DNA from: Massilia agrisoli
GTDB taxonomy: Bacteria; Pseudomonadota; Gammaproteobacteria; Burkholderiales; Burkholderiaceae_D
Assembly: GCF_020831365.1 (NCBI RefSeq)
Contig: NZ_JAJHPV010000010.1
Location: 1-64,000 of the forward strand
Direction: 5' to 3'
Length of the DNA stretch: 64,000 nucleotides
A program made the translations under genes and the position numbers. The notes under the pieces were generated by a model, which searched no databases, had not been told where the DNA came from, and saw only the letters and a program-made list of their open reading frames with translations. Shown in pieces: positions 53,945 to 63,062 of the stretch (positions are counted from its first letter, which is position 1; each line of letters begins with the position of its first letter).

Positions 53945-55117
53945 ATGGCAAGCCACGCTTACCCAAGGGCGCACGTGCCGGTCACGCCGGTGCTGTCGGC
54001 CGGCGCCTTGCTTGGCCCGCGCGATCCCCACATCAGCGCCATGACCGACAGCGGCGAGGTGCGCCTCGTCACCAGCGGGCGCATTGCGCTTGCGCTGGCG
54101 ATGCGCGCCATCGGCCTGGCGCCGGGCGACCGGGTGCTGGTGCCGGCCTATCACAGCCTGTCGATGATTCCGCCGATCGTGGCGGCCGGCGCCGAGCCGG
54201 TGTTCTACCGGGTCCGCAGCGACGCATCGGCGGACCTCGACGACATCGCGGCCAAAGCGCAGGGCGCGCGGGCACTGGTGGCGGTCAATTACTTCGGCTT
54301 TCCACAGGACCTGGCCGCGATCCGCGCTTTTTGCGACCGCCATGGGCTGGCCATGGTGGAAGACTGCGCGCACAGCTTTTTCGGGGCCAGCGGCGGCCGT
54401 CCGCTCGGCTCCTTCGGCGACTACGCCATCGGCAGCACGATGAAGTTTTTGCCGATCTACGAAGGCGGCTGCCTGGTGTCGTCGCGCCACAGCCTGGCAA
54501 AAGTAGACCTGCGCTCGGCAGGAATCGGCTTTGAACTGAAGGCGTCGCTGGCCGCCGTTGAACGCGGGCTGGAGTACGGGCGCCTGCCGGCGGCCCGGCT
54601 TCCGCTGGCGCTGAAGGACGGCTTGTGGAAGCTGCTCAGGCGCGGCAAGGGCAAGGGCAAGAGCGCAGCGGCCGCCCTGACGCCGTCATCGTCGGACAGT
54701 AGCTATGATTTCGACCCGCGCTGGCTCGACAAGCGGTCCTCATTGTTTTCGCGGCTGGTGCTGCGCTTCGCCGCGCGCGGGCGCATCGCGCAGCGCCGCC
54801 GCGCCAACTACCTCGCCTTGCAGGCTGCGCTCGCCGGCCTGCCGGGCATGGCTCCGCTGTTTCCTGCGCTGCCCGCCGACGTGTACCCATGGGCGTTCCC
54901 GGTTGTCGTTGCCGATCCCGAGCGCATTTTTGCCCCGCTCAAAATGGCGGGCGTGCCGGTGATCCGTTTCGCCGAAAAGCTCTGGCCCGGCGTGGACTGC
55001 CCCGACAGCATCGAACTGTCGCGCCGGGTGTTCGCTTTCCCATGCCACCAGGAGCTGACGGATGCGGAGATCCGATGGCTGGCCGCTACGATATGTTCCG
55101 TGGTGGGCGCGGCATGA
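53945..55117 (+). CDS. DegT/DnrJ/EryC1/StrS-type aminotransferase
   Basis: 390-residue PLP enzyme of the sugar aminotransferase family: VLVPAYHSLSMIPPIVAAGA, MVEDCAHSF (Asp140) and STMKFLPIYEGG with PLP-lysine Lys167. A Lys/Gly/Ser low-complexity insertion (about 233-253) interrupts the C-terminal half. It would aminate a keto sugar, or a keto acyl group, for the EPS. Overlaps the next gene by 4 nt. Confidence 0.87.
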   Translation: MASHAYPRAHVPVTPVLSAGALLGPRDPHISAMTDSGEVRLVTSGRIALALAMRAIGLAPGDRVLVPAYHSLSMIPPIVAAGAEPVFYRVRSDASADLDDIAAKAQGARALVAVNYFGFPQDLAAIRAFCDRHGLAMVEDCAHSFFGASGGRPLGSFGDYAIGSTMKFLPIYEGGCLVSSRHSLAKVDLRSAGIGFELKASLAAVERGLEYGRLPAARLPLALKDGLWKLLRRGKGKGKSAAAALTPSSSDSSYDFDPRWLDKRSSLFSRLVLRFAARGRIAQRRRANYLALQAALAGLPGMAPLFPALPADVYPWAFPVVVADPERIFAPLKMAGVPVIRFAEKLWPGVDCPDSIELSRRVFAFPCHQELTDAEIRWLAATICSVVGAA

Positions 55118-56169
55118 AATGGACCATTGAACCGGCGGCGTCCTTCGCGCAGCGCGCGGAGCAGTGGCGCGTGCTTAACGCGGCCACGCTGGCGTCGCCG
55201 CTGCTGGAACCGGAATTCGTGACGCAGTTGCTGACGCATTTCGGCAAGGGGGAAGTGCTGGCGCGCTGCGAGGAGGGCGGCGCGACAGTCGCCATGGCGC
55301 TGCTGTCGCGCCGCCGCGCCGGCACGTGGGAGACTTTCCAGCCTTCGCAGGCGCCGGTGGGCATGTGGCTCCAGCAGCCCGGTCTCGATACCGGCGTGCT
55401 GATGGCTGGCCTGATGCGGGCCTTGCCCGGTTTTCCGCTGGTGCTCAGCCTCCTGCAGCGCGATCCTGCGCTGGAGGCGCGGCCCGCTGGCGGCGCCGGG
55501 GTGTCGACCATGGACTATATCGCCACGGCGCGCGTGACGGTGTCGGGCAGCTTCGACGACTACTGGGCTGGCCGGGGCAAAAACCTGCGCAGCAACTTGA
55601 AGAAGCAGCGCGCGCGGCTGGCGCGCGAAGGCATCGCCACGCGCATGGATGTGGTGACCGGCGCCGGGCAAGCCGCGGCCGCCATCGACGACTACGCGCG
55701 GCTGGAACAATCGGGCTGGAAGGCAGGCCAGGGCACGGCGGTGCAGGCATCGACCGCGCAGGGCCGCTTCTACCGCGCGCTGTTCGAGTCGGCGTGCGCG
55801 CGCGGGCAGGGCCGCATTTACCGCTACTGGTTCGGCGAGCAATTGGTGGCGATGGACTTGTGCCTGGCGGTGGACGGTACCGTGATCATCCTGAAAACCG
55901 CTTACGATGCTTCGGCGCCGCAAGGACTGTCGCCGACGCTGCTGATGCGCGAAGAGCAGTTCCGCGCGCTGTTCGACAGCGGCGATGTACGCGTGATCGA
56001 GTTTTATGGCAAGGTGATGGAGTGGCACACGCGCTGGACTGATGAGGTTCGCACGATGTACCATGTCACCGCGTTCCGCTGGCCCGTCCTCGGCGCCCTC
56101 AAACAACTCCTGAAAGCCCGTCCGCGGCGCCAGGCAGCGCGGCTGGAAGCCAGCCCCGATTCAAACTGA
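55114..56169 (+). CDS. CelD/BioF2-like GNAT acyltransferase
   Basis: 351 residues, GNAT fold of the CelD/FemAB-related type: FDDYWAGRGKNLRSNLKKQR (about 146-165), then EQSGWKAGQGT (about 194-204) and YDASAPQGLSPTLLMREEQF. Such proteins in EPS loci are thought to transfer an acyl or aminoacyl group. Its start overlaps the aminotransferase stop, and the ACP gene follows 5 nt later, so an acyl-ACP donor is a reasonable inference. Confidence 0.85.
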   Translation: MKWTIEPAASFAQRAEQWRVLNAATLASPLLEPEFVTQLLTHFGKGEVLARCEEGGATVAMALLSRRRAGTWETFQPSQAPVGMWLQQPGLDTGVLMAGLMRALPGFPLVLSLLQRDPALEARPAGGAGVSTMDYIATARVTVSGSFDDYWAGRGKNLRSNLKKQRARLAREGIATRMDVVTGAGQAAAAIDDYARLEQSGWKAGQGTAVQASTAQGRFYRALFESACARGQGRIYRYWFGEQLVAMDLCLAVDGTVIILKTAYDASAPQGLSPTLLMREEQFRALFDSGDVRVIEFYGKVMEWHTRWTDEVRTMYHVTAFRWPVLGALKQLLKARPRRQAARLEASPDSN

Positions 56170-56174
56170 AGAAA

Positions 56175-56426
56175 ATGATCATGTACCTCGACGACGTAAA
56201 ACGACTCCTGATTGATGTGCTGTCCCTGTCCGGCGACCAGGCCGAAATGGATGCCGGCACGCCCCTGCTGGGCAGCCTGCCCGAGCTCGATTCGATGGCA
56301 GTCGTCAACGTCATCGGCGCGCTCGAAGAGCAGTTCGGCATCACGGTGGAAGACGACGAAATCAGTGCCCGCACCTTCGCCACCCTTGGCAGCCTGGCCA
56401 ACTTCGTCGCTGAAAAAACCGCGTAA
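56175..56426 (+). CDS. XrtA-associated acyl carrier protein
   Basis: 83 residues, acidic four-helix carrier. The phosphopantetheine serine is in ELDSMAVVNVIGALEEQFG (about Ser37). Carries an acyl or aminoacyl group made by the exosortase-associated AMP ligase. The start may be the ATG at 56175 or at 56181. The stop is immediately followed by the ATG of the next gene. Confidence 0.92.
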   Translation: MIMYLDDVKRLLIDVLSLSGDQAEMDAGTPLLGSLPELDSMAVVNVIGALEEQFGITVEDDEISARTFATLGSLANFVAEKTA

Positions 56427-57266
56427 ATGACCCGGGAAAATCCAGGCGCTGAACCGTTTTTCCTGGGGTCTCCCGGGGGGCAGCGATTCTGTGTTTTCCA
56501 TCCGCCTGCCGGCGGAAAGTGCCTCGGCGCCGTGCTGGTTACGCCGCCGTTCGGCGATGAGCTGAACAAGTCGCGCCGCATGCTTGCGATGCAGGCGCGC
56601 CGCCTCGCCGCGCTTGGCTTCGGCGTGCTGCAGATCGACCTCGAAGGCTGCGGCGACAGTGACGGCGAACTGCGCGATGTTCGCTGGGCCGGATGGACGA
56701 GCGACCTGTCGGCTGGCGCCGACTGGCTGGCCGCGCGGCTGGACGCCCCCCTGTACCTGCTCGGCCTGCGAATGGGCGCGTTGCTGGCGCTGGACTTCGC
56801 GCGCACCCGCGCCGGTATCGCCGGCATCGTGCTGTGGCAGCCGCTGGCCAGCGGCGAGGCATTCATCACCCAGTTGCTGCGCCTGAAGCTGGCGGGCAGC
56901 ATGGCTGGCGCCAACGGAGCGGAAGCGTCCAATACCGCTACCTTGCGCACCGCCCTGGCCGCCGGCGAGATGCTGGAAATCGGCGGCTATGAAATCACCG
57001 GCGCGCTGGCGGCCGATATCGGCGCGCTGGACCTGCGCGCGCTCGCGCCGCTGTCCTGCCCGGCGCACTGGTTCGAGATGGTGGCCGAAGCCGTGCGTCC
57101 GATGCCGCCCGCCGCCGTGCGTACCGGTGAGGCGTGGCGTGCCGGCGGGGTGGCCTTGACCGCGTCGCCGGTGGCAGGGCCGCCATTTTGGTCGAGCCAG
57201 GAGATTGCCGAATCCGCCGCGCTGCTCGACGCGACCTGCATCGCCTTTGAAAGCATGCGCTCATGA
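56427..57266 (+). CDS. Exosortase-A-associated hydrolase 2 (alpha/beta fold)
   Basis: 279 residues with the alpha/beta-hydrolase fold: VTPPFGDELNKSRRMLAMQA and LQIDLEGCGDSDG. The nucleophile elbow, normally G-x-S-x-G, reads GLRMG (113-117) with Arg115 in place of Ser, so classical hydrolase catalysis seems lost. It may act as a partner or non-hydrolytic protein. Start abuts the ACP stop; overlaps hydrolase 1 by 4 nt. Confidence 0.88.
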   Translation: MTRENPGAEPFFLGSPGGQRFCVFHPPAGGKCLGAVLVTPPFGDELNKSRRMLAMQARRLAALGFGVLQIDLEGCGDSDGELRDVRWAGWTSDLSAGADWLAARLDAPLYLLGLRMGALLALDFARTRAGIAGIVLWQPLASGEAFITQLLRLKLAGSMAGANGAEASNTATLRTALAAGEMLEIGGYEITGALAADIGALDLRALAPLSCPAHWFEMVAEAVRPMPPAAVRTGEAWRAGGVALTASPVAGPPFWSSQEIAESAALLDATCIAFESMRS

Positions 57267-58105
57267 ACGTCGAACAGCGCGCGCTGCGCTTCCAGTGCCG
57301 CGGCGACTGGCTGTACGGCGTTGCCACAATGCCGGAGCAAGCGCGTGCGCGCGGCGTGATCATCGTCGTCGGCGGTCCGCAATACCGTGTCGGCAGCCAT
57401 CGCCAGTTTGCTTTGCTGGCGCGCGAATTGGCCGCGCGGGGCACACCGGTGCTGCGTTTCGACTACCGGGGAATGGGCGACAGCCAGGGCGATCCGCGCA
57501 GCTTCGAGGACATCGACGACGACCTGCGCGCAGCTGTCGACCATTTCACTGGCGCGGAATACGGCGTGACCGAAGTGGTGCTGTGGGGCCTGTGCGACGG
57601 CGCGTCTGCCGCGCTTTTCTACGCGCCGCAGGATGCGCGCGTCACTGGCGTGGTGCTGGCCAATCCGTGGGCACGCAGCAGCGACGGCATCGCAAAAACC
57701 ACGCTGAAGCACTACTACCGGCGCCGCCTGCTGGAGCCGGCATTCTGGAAAAAGATTATCGAAGGGCGCTTCAATCCCGGCAAGGCGCTGGCCTCGTTCG
57801 CGCGCCTGCTTGGTGCGGCAACGGCCGCGCCAGTCCCCACCAGTGAATGCAAGGCGCCACTGCGCGAACGGATGCGCGAGGGGCTCGCGCAGTTCAGGGG
57901 AAAGGTACTGCTGCTTACCAGCGGCGTCGACCTGACCGCGCAGGAATTCCTCGAGATGGAAAAGTCGTCCAGCGACTGGAAATCGCTGCTGGCGCGCCCC
58001 CAGGTCAGCCGGCAAACGCTGCCAGACGCCGACCATACGTTTTCACGGCGCAGCTGGCGCGACCAGGTTGCACAACACACTGCGAACTGGCTCGACGCCT
58101 GGTGA
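57263..58105 (+). CDS. Exosortase-A-associated hydrolase 1 (alpha/beta fold)
   Basis: 280 residues: IIIVVGGPQYRVGSHRQF, VLRFDYRGMGDSQGD, nucleophile elbow GLCDG (109-113) with Cys111 as nucleophile, like dienelactone hydrolase, and a likely catalytic His in PDADHTFSRRSW. Could be a thioesterase releasing or transferring the ACP-bound group. Last gene of the operon; convergent with the beta-helix gene 4 nt away. Confidence 0.88.
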   Translation: MNVEQRALRFQCRGDWLYGVATMPEQARARGVIIVVGGPQYRVGSHRQFALLARELAARGTPVLRFDYRGMGDSQGDPRSFEDIDDDLRAAVDHFTGAEYGVTEVVLWGLCDGASAALFYAPQDARVTGVVLANPWARSSDGIAKTTLKHYYRRRLLEPAFWKKIIEGRFNPGKALASFARLLGAATAAPVPTSECKAPLRERMREGLAQFRGKVLLLTSGVDLTAQEFLEMEKSSSDWKSLLARPQVSRQTLPDADHTFSRRSWRDQVAQHTANWLDAW

Positions 58106-58109
58106 CGGC

Positions 58110-59540
58110 CTAGCGCTTGCAGGCCGCCAGCGATTCGAACGCGCCGTAGCTTGGCCGCGCAGGCCGCTGCGCCCCGCACAGGTCGGGTACAGGGCTGGCC
58201 GGCTGCTCCTTGCGCCGTGGCGCCTCGCCGTCCCAGGCCAGGTCGGCCACCGACGCACCGCTAAACAGCGCGCGCACCGGATGGCGGCCGGCATACAGGG
58301 CAGTGATACTGGTGTCAAAGTTGTCCTTCGCGCGCACCACGCCGCCGTCGCGGCTGCGGATCGCGCTGTCCACCAGGTTACCCTCGATGTCCGCGCTGCT
58401 TTCCGCGAAACGCACCACAATGCCGCCCGTATCAAGCACGGTGTTGTGGCTGACTGTGCTGCGCGCCGCGCTGTTGAGGTAAATGCCGTCGTCGGAGCAT
58501 GAGGCGATCAGGTTGGCGCGGAGGACGCTGTCCTCCTGTTCGGTGATGCAGCGCCCGTCGCGGCAGTACTGCTTGCCAGTGCCGCCGCCACCGAGCGACA
58601 TGCCGACGCGCTGGCCCGGTGCGCGCAGCAGATGCTCGCAGATGACGATGTTCTGTTCGAGGATATTGCGCGCGCCCGCGCCCTTGGCGAAGACGCCGTA
58701 GCTGATACGGTCGCTGCCGCCTTTGATAAAGTCGGTGATCACATTGCCGCGGATGACCCAGTCGCTGCCCGAGACCAGGTCGACCAGGGTGACTGCCGTG
58801 CTGGTGTCGCGGATCGTCGTGTTGGTAACCGTGTTGCCGATAATGGCGCCGTGATCGGGGAACTGGCCGCGGCGCGCGTTAATTTTGAAGTGCGAGTTGA
58901 AATCGATCACGGTGTTGTTGCGCGCCGTGAAATGGTCGGCGTCACCGACGACGTGGAAGGCATGTTCGCAAAACAGCTGGTGTTTGCAGACGCCGCGGAT
59001 CGTCAGGTTCTCGAACGTCCAGTGCGGCGCCGTGACCTTGAAACCTTCGGCAATGCCCATCCCGATGGTAACGGTCCCGGCGCTGTCGGCGCGCACGACG
59101 ATCGGGCTGCCTGCGGCGCCGGGGCGCCGGGCAGCCAGTTCCCCGCGCATGAAGGTGTATTCGCCCGGCGCCAGCGTGATGACGTCGCCCGGCAGCGCGC
59201 CAGCCATCGCGCCACGCAGGCCGTCAGCTGTCGTCACGGATACCGCGCGCGTGGCGGCCGGCGGCGCGATTGGCACAACACCACCCGGGCGCAGCTTCAA
59301 CAGGTCGCCGTTGCCGGCGTACGGGCTGCCGCGGTCCAGCGACAACAGGGTGCGCTGCATCCATTGGCCGGTTTGTTCGATCGCCTCGTTATGGCCCGAG
59401 CTGCGCTTGGCGACATACGGGGCCAGCGCGCGCGGCGTAATGCCGCGGCTGTCGAGGAACCACAGCGTGCCTGCCGCCGCGGCGCCCGCGCCGGCCAGCG
59501 CCACCAGTGCCAGGATCGCCAGGGTCCGGCGCTTACGCAC
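58110..59540 (-). CDS. Right-handed parallel beta-helix protein
   Basis: 476 residues with an N-terminal signal-anchor (about 6-28). From about 105 on, the chain is a repetitive beta-helix: LRGAMAGALPGDVITLAPGE, then WTFENLTIRGV, GAIIGNTVTNTTIRDT, STVSHNTVLDTGGIVVRFAE. The fold is that of polysaccharide lyases and epimerases (chondroitinase-B/PL6-like start). It may cleave or epimerise the EPS in the periplasm. Its start overlaps the prsR stop by 8 nt. Confidence 0.85.
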   Translation of the reverse strand: MRKRRTLAILALVALAGAGAAAAGTLWFLDSRGITPRALAPYVAKRSSGHNEAIEQTGQWMQRTLLSLDRGSPYAGNGDLLKLRPGGVVPIAPPAATRAVSVTTADGLRGAMAGALPGDVITLAPGEYTFMRGELAARRPGAAGSPIVVRADSAGTVTIGMGIAEGFKVTAPHWTFENLTIRGVCKHQLFCEHAFHVVGDADHFTARNNTVIDFNSHFKINARRGQFPDHGAIIGNTVTNTTIRDTSTAVTLVDLVSGSDWVIRGNVITDFIKGGSDRISYGVFAKGAGARNILEQNIVICEHLLRAPGQRVGMSLGGGGTGKQYCRDGRCITEQEDSVLRANLIASCSDDGIYLNSAARSTVSHNTVLDTGGIVVRFAESSADIEGNLVDSAIRSRDGGVVRAKDNFDTSITALYAGRHPVRALFSGASVADLAWDGEAPRRKEQPASPVPDLCGAQRPARPSYGAFESLAACKR

Positions 59541-60894
59541 CGGTCTTGACCCCGTGGCGGCTCATCAGGTCGTACATGGTAGGGCGGCTGATGCCGAGCA
59601 GTTCCGAGGCCTTGACGATGTTGCCATCGACCCGGGCAAGCGCCTTGACGATGGCCTTGTGCTCGGCCTCGTCGCGCACCTGGCGCAGGTTCAGCGGTTC
59701 TTCCGGCAGCGCCGCACCCGACAGGCCCAGGTCGTCGGCCATGATGTGCGGGCCGTCGGCCATGATCACCGCGCGCTTGATGCAGTTTTCCATCTCGCGC
59801 ACATTGCCCGGCCACTGGTAGCTTTCGATCGCGTCCATCGCTTCGCTGCTGAAGTGCAGCCCGCTGCGCGATTCCGATGCGCTGAACTTGTTCTTGAAGT
59901 GGTGCGCCAGCAGGGCGGCGTCGCCAACGCGCGCGCGCAATGGCGGGATGGTGACGACGATTTCAGAGAGGCGGTAGTACAAGTCTTCGCGGAAGCGGCC
60001 GGTGGTGGCCAGTTCCTTCAGGTTCTGGTGGGTTGCGCAGACGATGCGCACGTCGACTGGAATCTCTTCGTGGCCGCCGACCCGCTCGATCACGCGCTCT
60101 TGCAGGAAGCGCAGCAGCTTGGCCTGCAGCGACATCGGCAGGTCGCCCACCTCATCGAGGAAGAAGGTACCGCCGTGCGCCAGTTCGACCTTGCCCTTGG
60201 TCTGCTTGGCCGCGCCCGTGAAGGCGCCTTTTTCGTAGCCAAACAGTTCGCTCTCGAGCAGGTTCTCGGGAATCGCGGCGCAGTTGATCGCCATGAAGCG
60301 GTTGTTTGCGCGCGGCGACAGGTTGTGCAGCGCGCGCGCCAGCACTTCCTTGCCGGTGCCGCTCTCGCCCAGCACCATTACCGAAGCCGAGGTCGGGGCG
60401 ACTTTTTCCAGGTTGCGGCAGACTTTCATCATGCCGGCGTCGCGCGTGATGATGCCCGCTGTGGGCGAATCGGCCTGCGATTGCTGCATGCGGCGGTTTT
60501 CCTGCTGCAGCGCGTGCAGGAAGAAGGCGCGCTGCAGCACCAGGCCGAGCACCTCCTGGTCGCACGGCTTCTGGTGGAAGTCGTAGGCGCCCATCGCGAT
60601 TGCCTTGACGGCGTTGGCGTGGTCCTGGTTGCCGGTCAGGACGATGACGCGCGTCTCCGGCGCCAGCGCCAGGATCTGCTGCAAGGTGGCCAGGCCTTCG
60701 GTGGCGCCGTCCGGGTCGGGCGGCAGGCCCAGGTCCATCGTCACTACCGCCGGTTCATGGCGGCGGATCTGCGCCAGCGCGCTTTCGCGGTCGCCGGCCA
60801 CCACGACGTCATAGGCGTCGAAACTCCAGCGCAGCTGCTTTTGCAGGCCCGGGTCGTCTTCGATAATTAACAGTTTTTGCTTAGTCTGAGTCAC
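59533..60894 (-). CDS. prsR: PEP-CTERM-box response regulator PrsR (sigma-54 activator)
   Basis: 453 residues: receiver domain with phospho-acceptor Asp54 in TMDLGLPPD, AAA+ domain with Walker A GESGTGKE (176-183) and the sigma-54-contacting GAFTGA (223-228), and a C-terminal Fis-type helix-turn-helix (about 415-448, KASELLGISRPTMYDLMS). Phosphorylated by PrsK encoded next to it, it should activate RpoN promoters such as the one at 21732. In Zoogloea-type bacteria the PrsK/PrsR pair with RpoN is reported to control PEP-CTERM genes (recalled). Confidence 0.94.
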   Translation of the reverse strand: MTQTKQKLLIIEDDPGLQKQLRWSFDAYDVVVAGDRESALAQIRRHEPAVVTMDLGLPPDPDGATEGLATLQQILALAPETRVIVLTGNQDHANAVKAIAMGAYDFHQKPCDQEVLGLVLQRAFFLHALQQENRRMQQSQADSPTAGIITRDAGMMKVCRNLEKVAPTSASVMVLGESGTGKEVLARALHNLSPRANNRFMAINCAAIPENLLESELFGYEKGAFTGAAKQTKGKVELAHGGTFFLDEVGDLPMSLQAKLLRFLQERVIERVGGHEEIPVDVRIVCATHQNLKELATTGRFREDLYYRLSEIVVTIPPLRARVGDAALLAHHFKNKFSASESRSGLHFSSEAMDAIESYQWPGNVREMENCIKRAVIMADGPHIMADDLGLSGAALPEEPLNLRQVRDEAEHKAIVKALARVDGNIVKASELLGISRPTMYDLMSRHGVKTGA

Positions 60895-60909
60895 AACAAT
60901 CCTCTTGCC

Positions 60910-62985
60910 TTACGCGGCGATATCGATGCTTGCCGCTTGTACGCGCAACAGCGGCAGCAAAATCTTGAAAGTGGTTCCGCCCGGCTGGCTGCTTGTCACT
61001 TCAAGCTTGCCGCCAAGTTCGGAAATGTATTCGCGGCTTTCGAACACGCCAATGCCCATGCCGGCCGACTTGGTCGACTCGAACGGCTTGAACAGGCGCT
61101 CGCGGATGAATTCTTCGCTCATGCCTTCGCCGGTGTCGCTGATCGACACCTGCGCCGCGTCGCCATGGCGCTCGACCCGGATCGCGACCTTGCCATCCCT
61201 GGCGGTCGCTTCGATCGCGTTCTGGATCAGGTGGCCGACGACGCGCTCGAGGCGCTCGCGGTCCGCCACCACGCGCAGGCCGGCGTCCTGGATGTCGAGC
61301 TGCGGGCGCGGTTCGAAAGCCGCCTTGCCGGCCACCGCCTGGCGCAGCACCTGGTCCAGCTGCAGCGGCGACGGGTGCTCCGGCGCTGCGCTGCGGCCCA
61401 GCTTTTGCAGCAGCAGGCGCATTTTCTGCACCGAGAAGTCCAGCGTTTCGAGCATGTCGCGCTGGAACTCGGGGTTGTCCTTATGCTTCTCGGCGTTGGA
61501 GGTCAGCAGCGACAGCTGCGAGACCAGGTTTTTCAGGTCGTGCACGACAAAAGTCGACATGCGGTTGAACGACTCGAACTGGCGCGCCACCATCAGCGCG
61601 TTGGCCGCGTCTTCCTGGGCCAGGTAGCTGGCGGCCTGGCTGCCGGCGATCTTGAGCAGGTCGATCACCTCCCAGTTCAGGGTGATCTTGCTGCGCGGCT
61701 GCTGCAGCACCACGAAGCCGAACAGCTTACCCTGCAGGATCAGCGGCACCACCAGCCAGCCGCGCGGGAAGCCGCGCAGCCACGCGGGCAGGGCCACGCT
61801 GTCGTACTTGTCCGGGCTGTCGTCGTATTCATCGAGGTCGAATACCCATTCGCGCTCTTCAAGGAAGACGCTGAACGGGGAGTCGGCCGGTTCGGCGTCC
61901 TGCGGCATCGGCACGTGCCAGCTGGCGGCCGGCACGCAGGCCCCGCCTTCGCGGCGCAGCCACAGCGCGCCGCCCGGGCTTTCGACCAGCGCGGCCACCG
62001 CCTGGATGGCGCGCTCGCCCAGGCCCGGTCCGTGTTCCGACAGGGTGCGGGTAAAGCGCAGCCACTCTTCGCGGTAGTCGTAGTTGTAGCTGTAGAAGTG
62101 CTTGGAGATGAATACCTTCAGCCAGGCGCGGAAGGTGCCCGAGAACAGGATCCCGACCAGCAGGACCAGGGCGCCGAACAGGAAGGACACCTGCATCACC
62201 GTGCCCCAGCTGCCGCCGAAATAGCGCAGGTAGTAGCCGGCCGATCCCATCGCCAGCAGGTAGATGGCGGAGCCGAACAGGGCGGCCGAATGGAACATCA
62301 CGCGGCGCGACACCGCCAGGTCGATCGACCATGAGGCGCTGCGGGCGATCGAAATGGCCAGCAGCGGCACGGTCAGCGCGTTGACGATCCCACGCGCGGC
62401 CCAGATGTCGGGATTAATCTGGCGGAACAGCATGGTGTCGCTGTACAGGTAGAAGTCGTAGGCGAAGATGCCGCCGATGCCCAGGCAGGCAAACTTGATC
62501 GCCCAGCGTTCCTGCACCGGCTTGTTGCGGTACAGCTGTTCGACCAGCAGCATGCCCAGCACGGCGATGCCGACGCGCGCGGCGACGCTCGGCATGAAGC
62601 CGCCTTCGATGATCGAATTGATGTCCCAGATGGCGGCGGCGGTGCCGGCGGCGAACACCAGGTAGGCGGCGCTGATGATGACCAGCGCCGGTGACAGGCC
62701 AAGGGGCAGGCGGCTGCCTTCCTTGCGGTAGTTGCCGATCAGCAGAACCAGCACCGCCGACCAGCCTGCGCTGCGCAGGATGCCAAGGGTGTTGGCCCAT
62801 TTCGCCAGTTCGGGGTAGCCGGCGGCCTGCAGGGCGACGGTGACGCCCCACAGCGCGGACAGCAGGCAGGCCGCGGCCAAGACCCGGCTCTGCGGCCGGG
62901 CGCGCCAGCGCGTCAGCAGGAGGAAGGCCAGCAGCGCGAACGCCGCGGCGCACACTGCGTAACTAAAGGTAGCGATGCTGGTCAA
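60910..62985 (-). CDS. prsK: XrtA/PEP-CTERM system histidine kinase PrsK
   Basis: 691 residues: about eight membrane helices (1-290), a GAF-like sensor part (about 310-455), a histidine phospho-acceptor His482 in TFVVHDLKN, and an ATP-binding domain with QNAIEA, ISDTGEGM and GMGIGVFESRE. Sensor partner of PrsR, 15 nt upstream of it. The signal is not known. Confidence 0.94.
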   Translation of the reverse strand: MTSIATFSYAVCAAAFALLAFLLLTRWRARPQSRVLAAACLLSALWGVTVALQAAGYPELAKWANTLGILRSAGWSAVLVLLIGNYRKEGSRLPLGLSPALVIISAAYLVFAAGTAAAIWDINSIIEGGFMPSVAARVGIAVLGMLLVEQLYRNKPVQERWAIKFACLGIGGIFAYDFYLYSDTMLFRQINPDIWAARGIVNALTVPLLAISIARSASWSIDLAVSRRVMFHSAALFGSAIYLLAMGSAGYYLRYFGGSWGTVMQVSFLFGALVLLVGILFSGTFRAWLKVFISKHFYSYNYDYREEWLRFTRTLSEHGPGLGERAIQAVAALVESPGGALWLRREGGACVPAASWHVPMPQDAEPADSPFSVFLEEREWVFDLDEYDDSPDKYDSVALPAWLRGFPRGWLVVPLILQGKLFGFVVLQQPRSKITLNWEVIDLLKIAGSQAASYLAQEDAANALMVARQFESFNRMSTFVVHDLKNLVSQLSLLTSNAEKHKDNPEFQRDMLETLDFSVQKMRLLLQKLGRSAAPEHPSPLQLDQVLRQAVAGKAAFEPRPQLDIQDAGLRVVADRERLERVVGHLIQNAIEATARDGKVAIRVERHGDAAQVSISDTGEGMSEEFIRERLFKPFESTKSAGMGIGVFESREYISELGGKLEVTSSQPGGTTFKILLPLLRVQAASIDIAA

Positions 62986-63062
62986 CGTGAACCGTCCATC
63001 TCAACAGCCATTGTAAGCATTGGCTTTCTGGAAAAGTGGTCGACTGCCTCGCCAGTTCCTGT

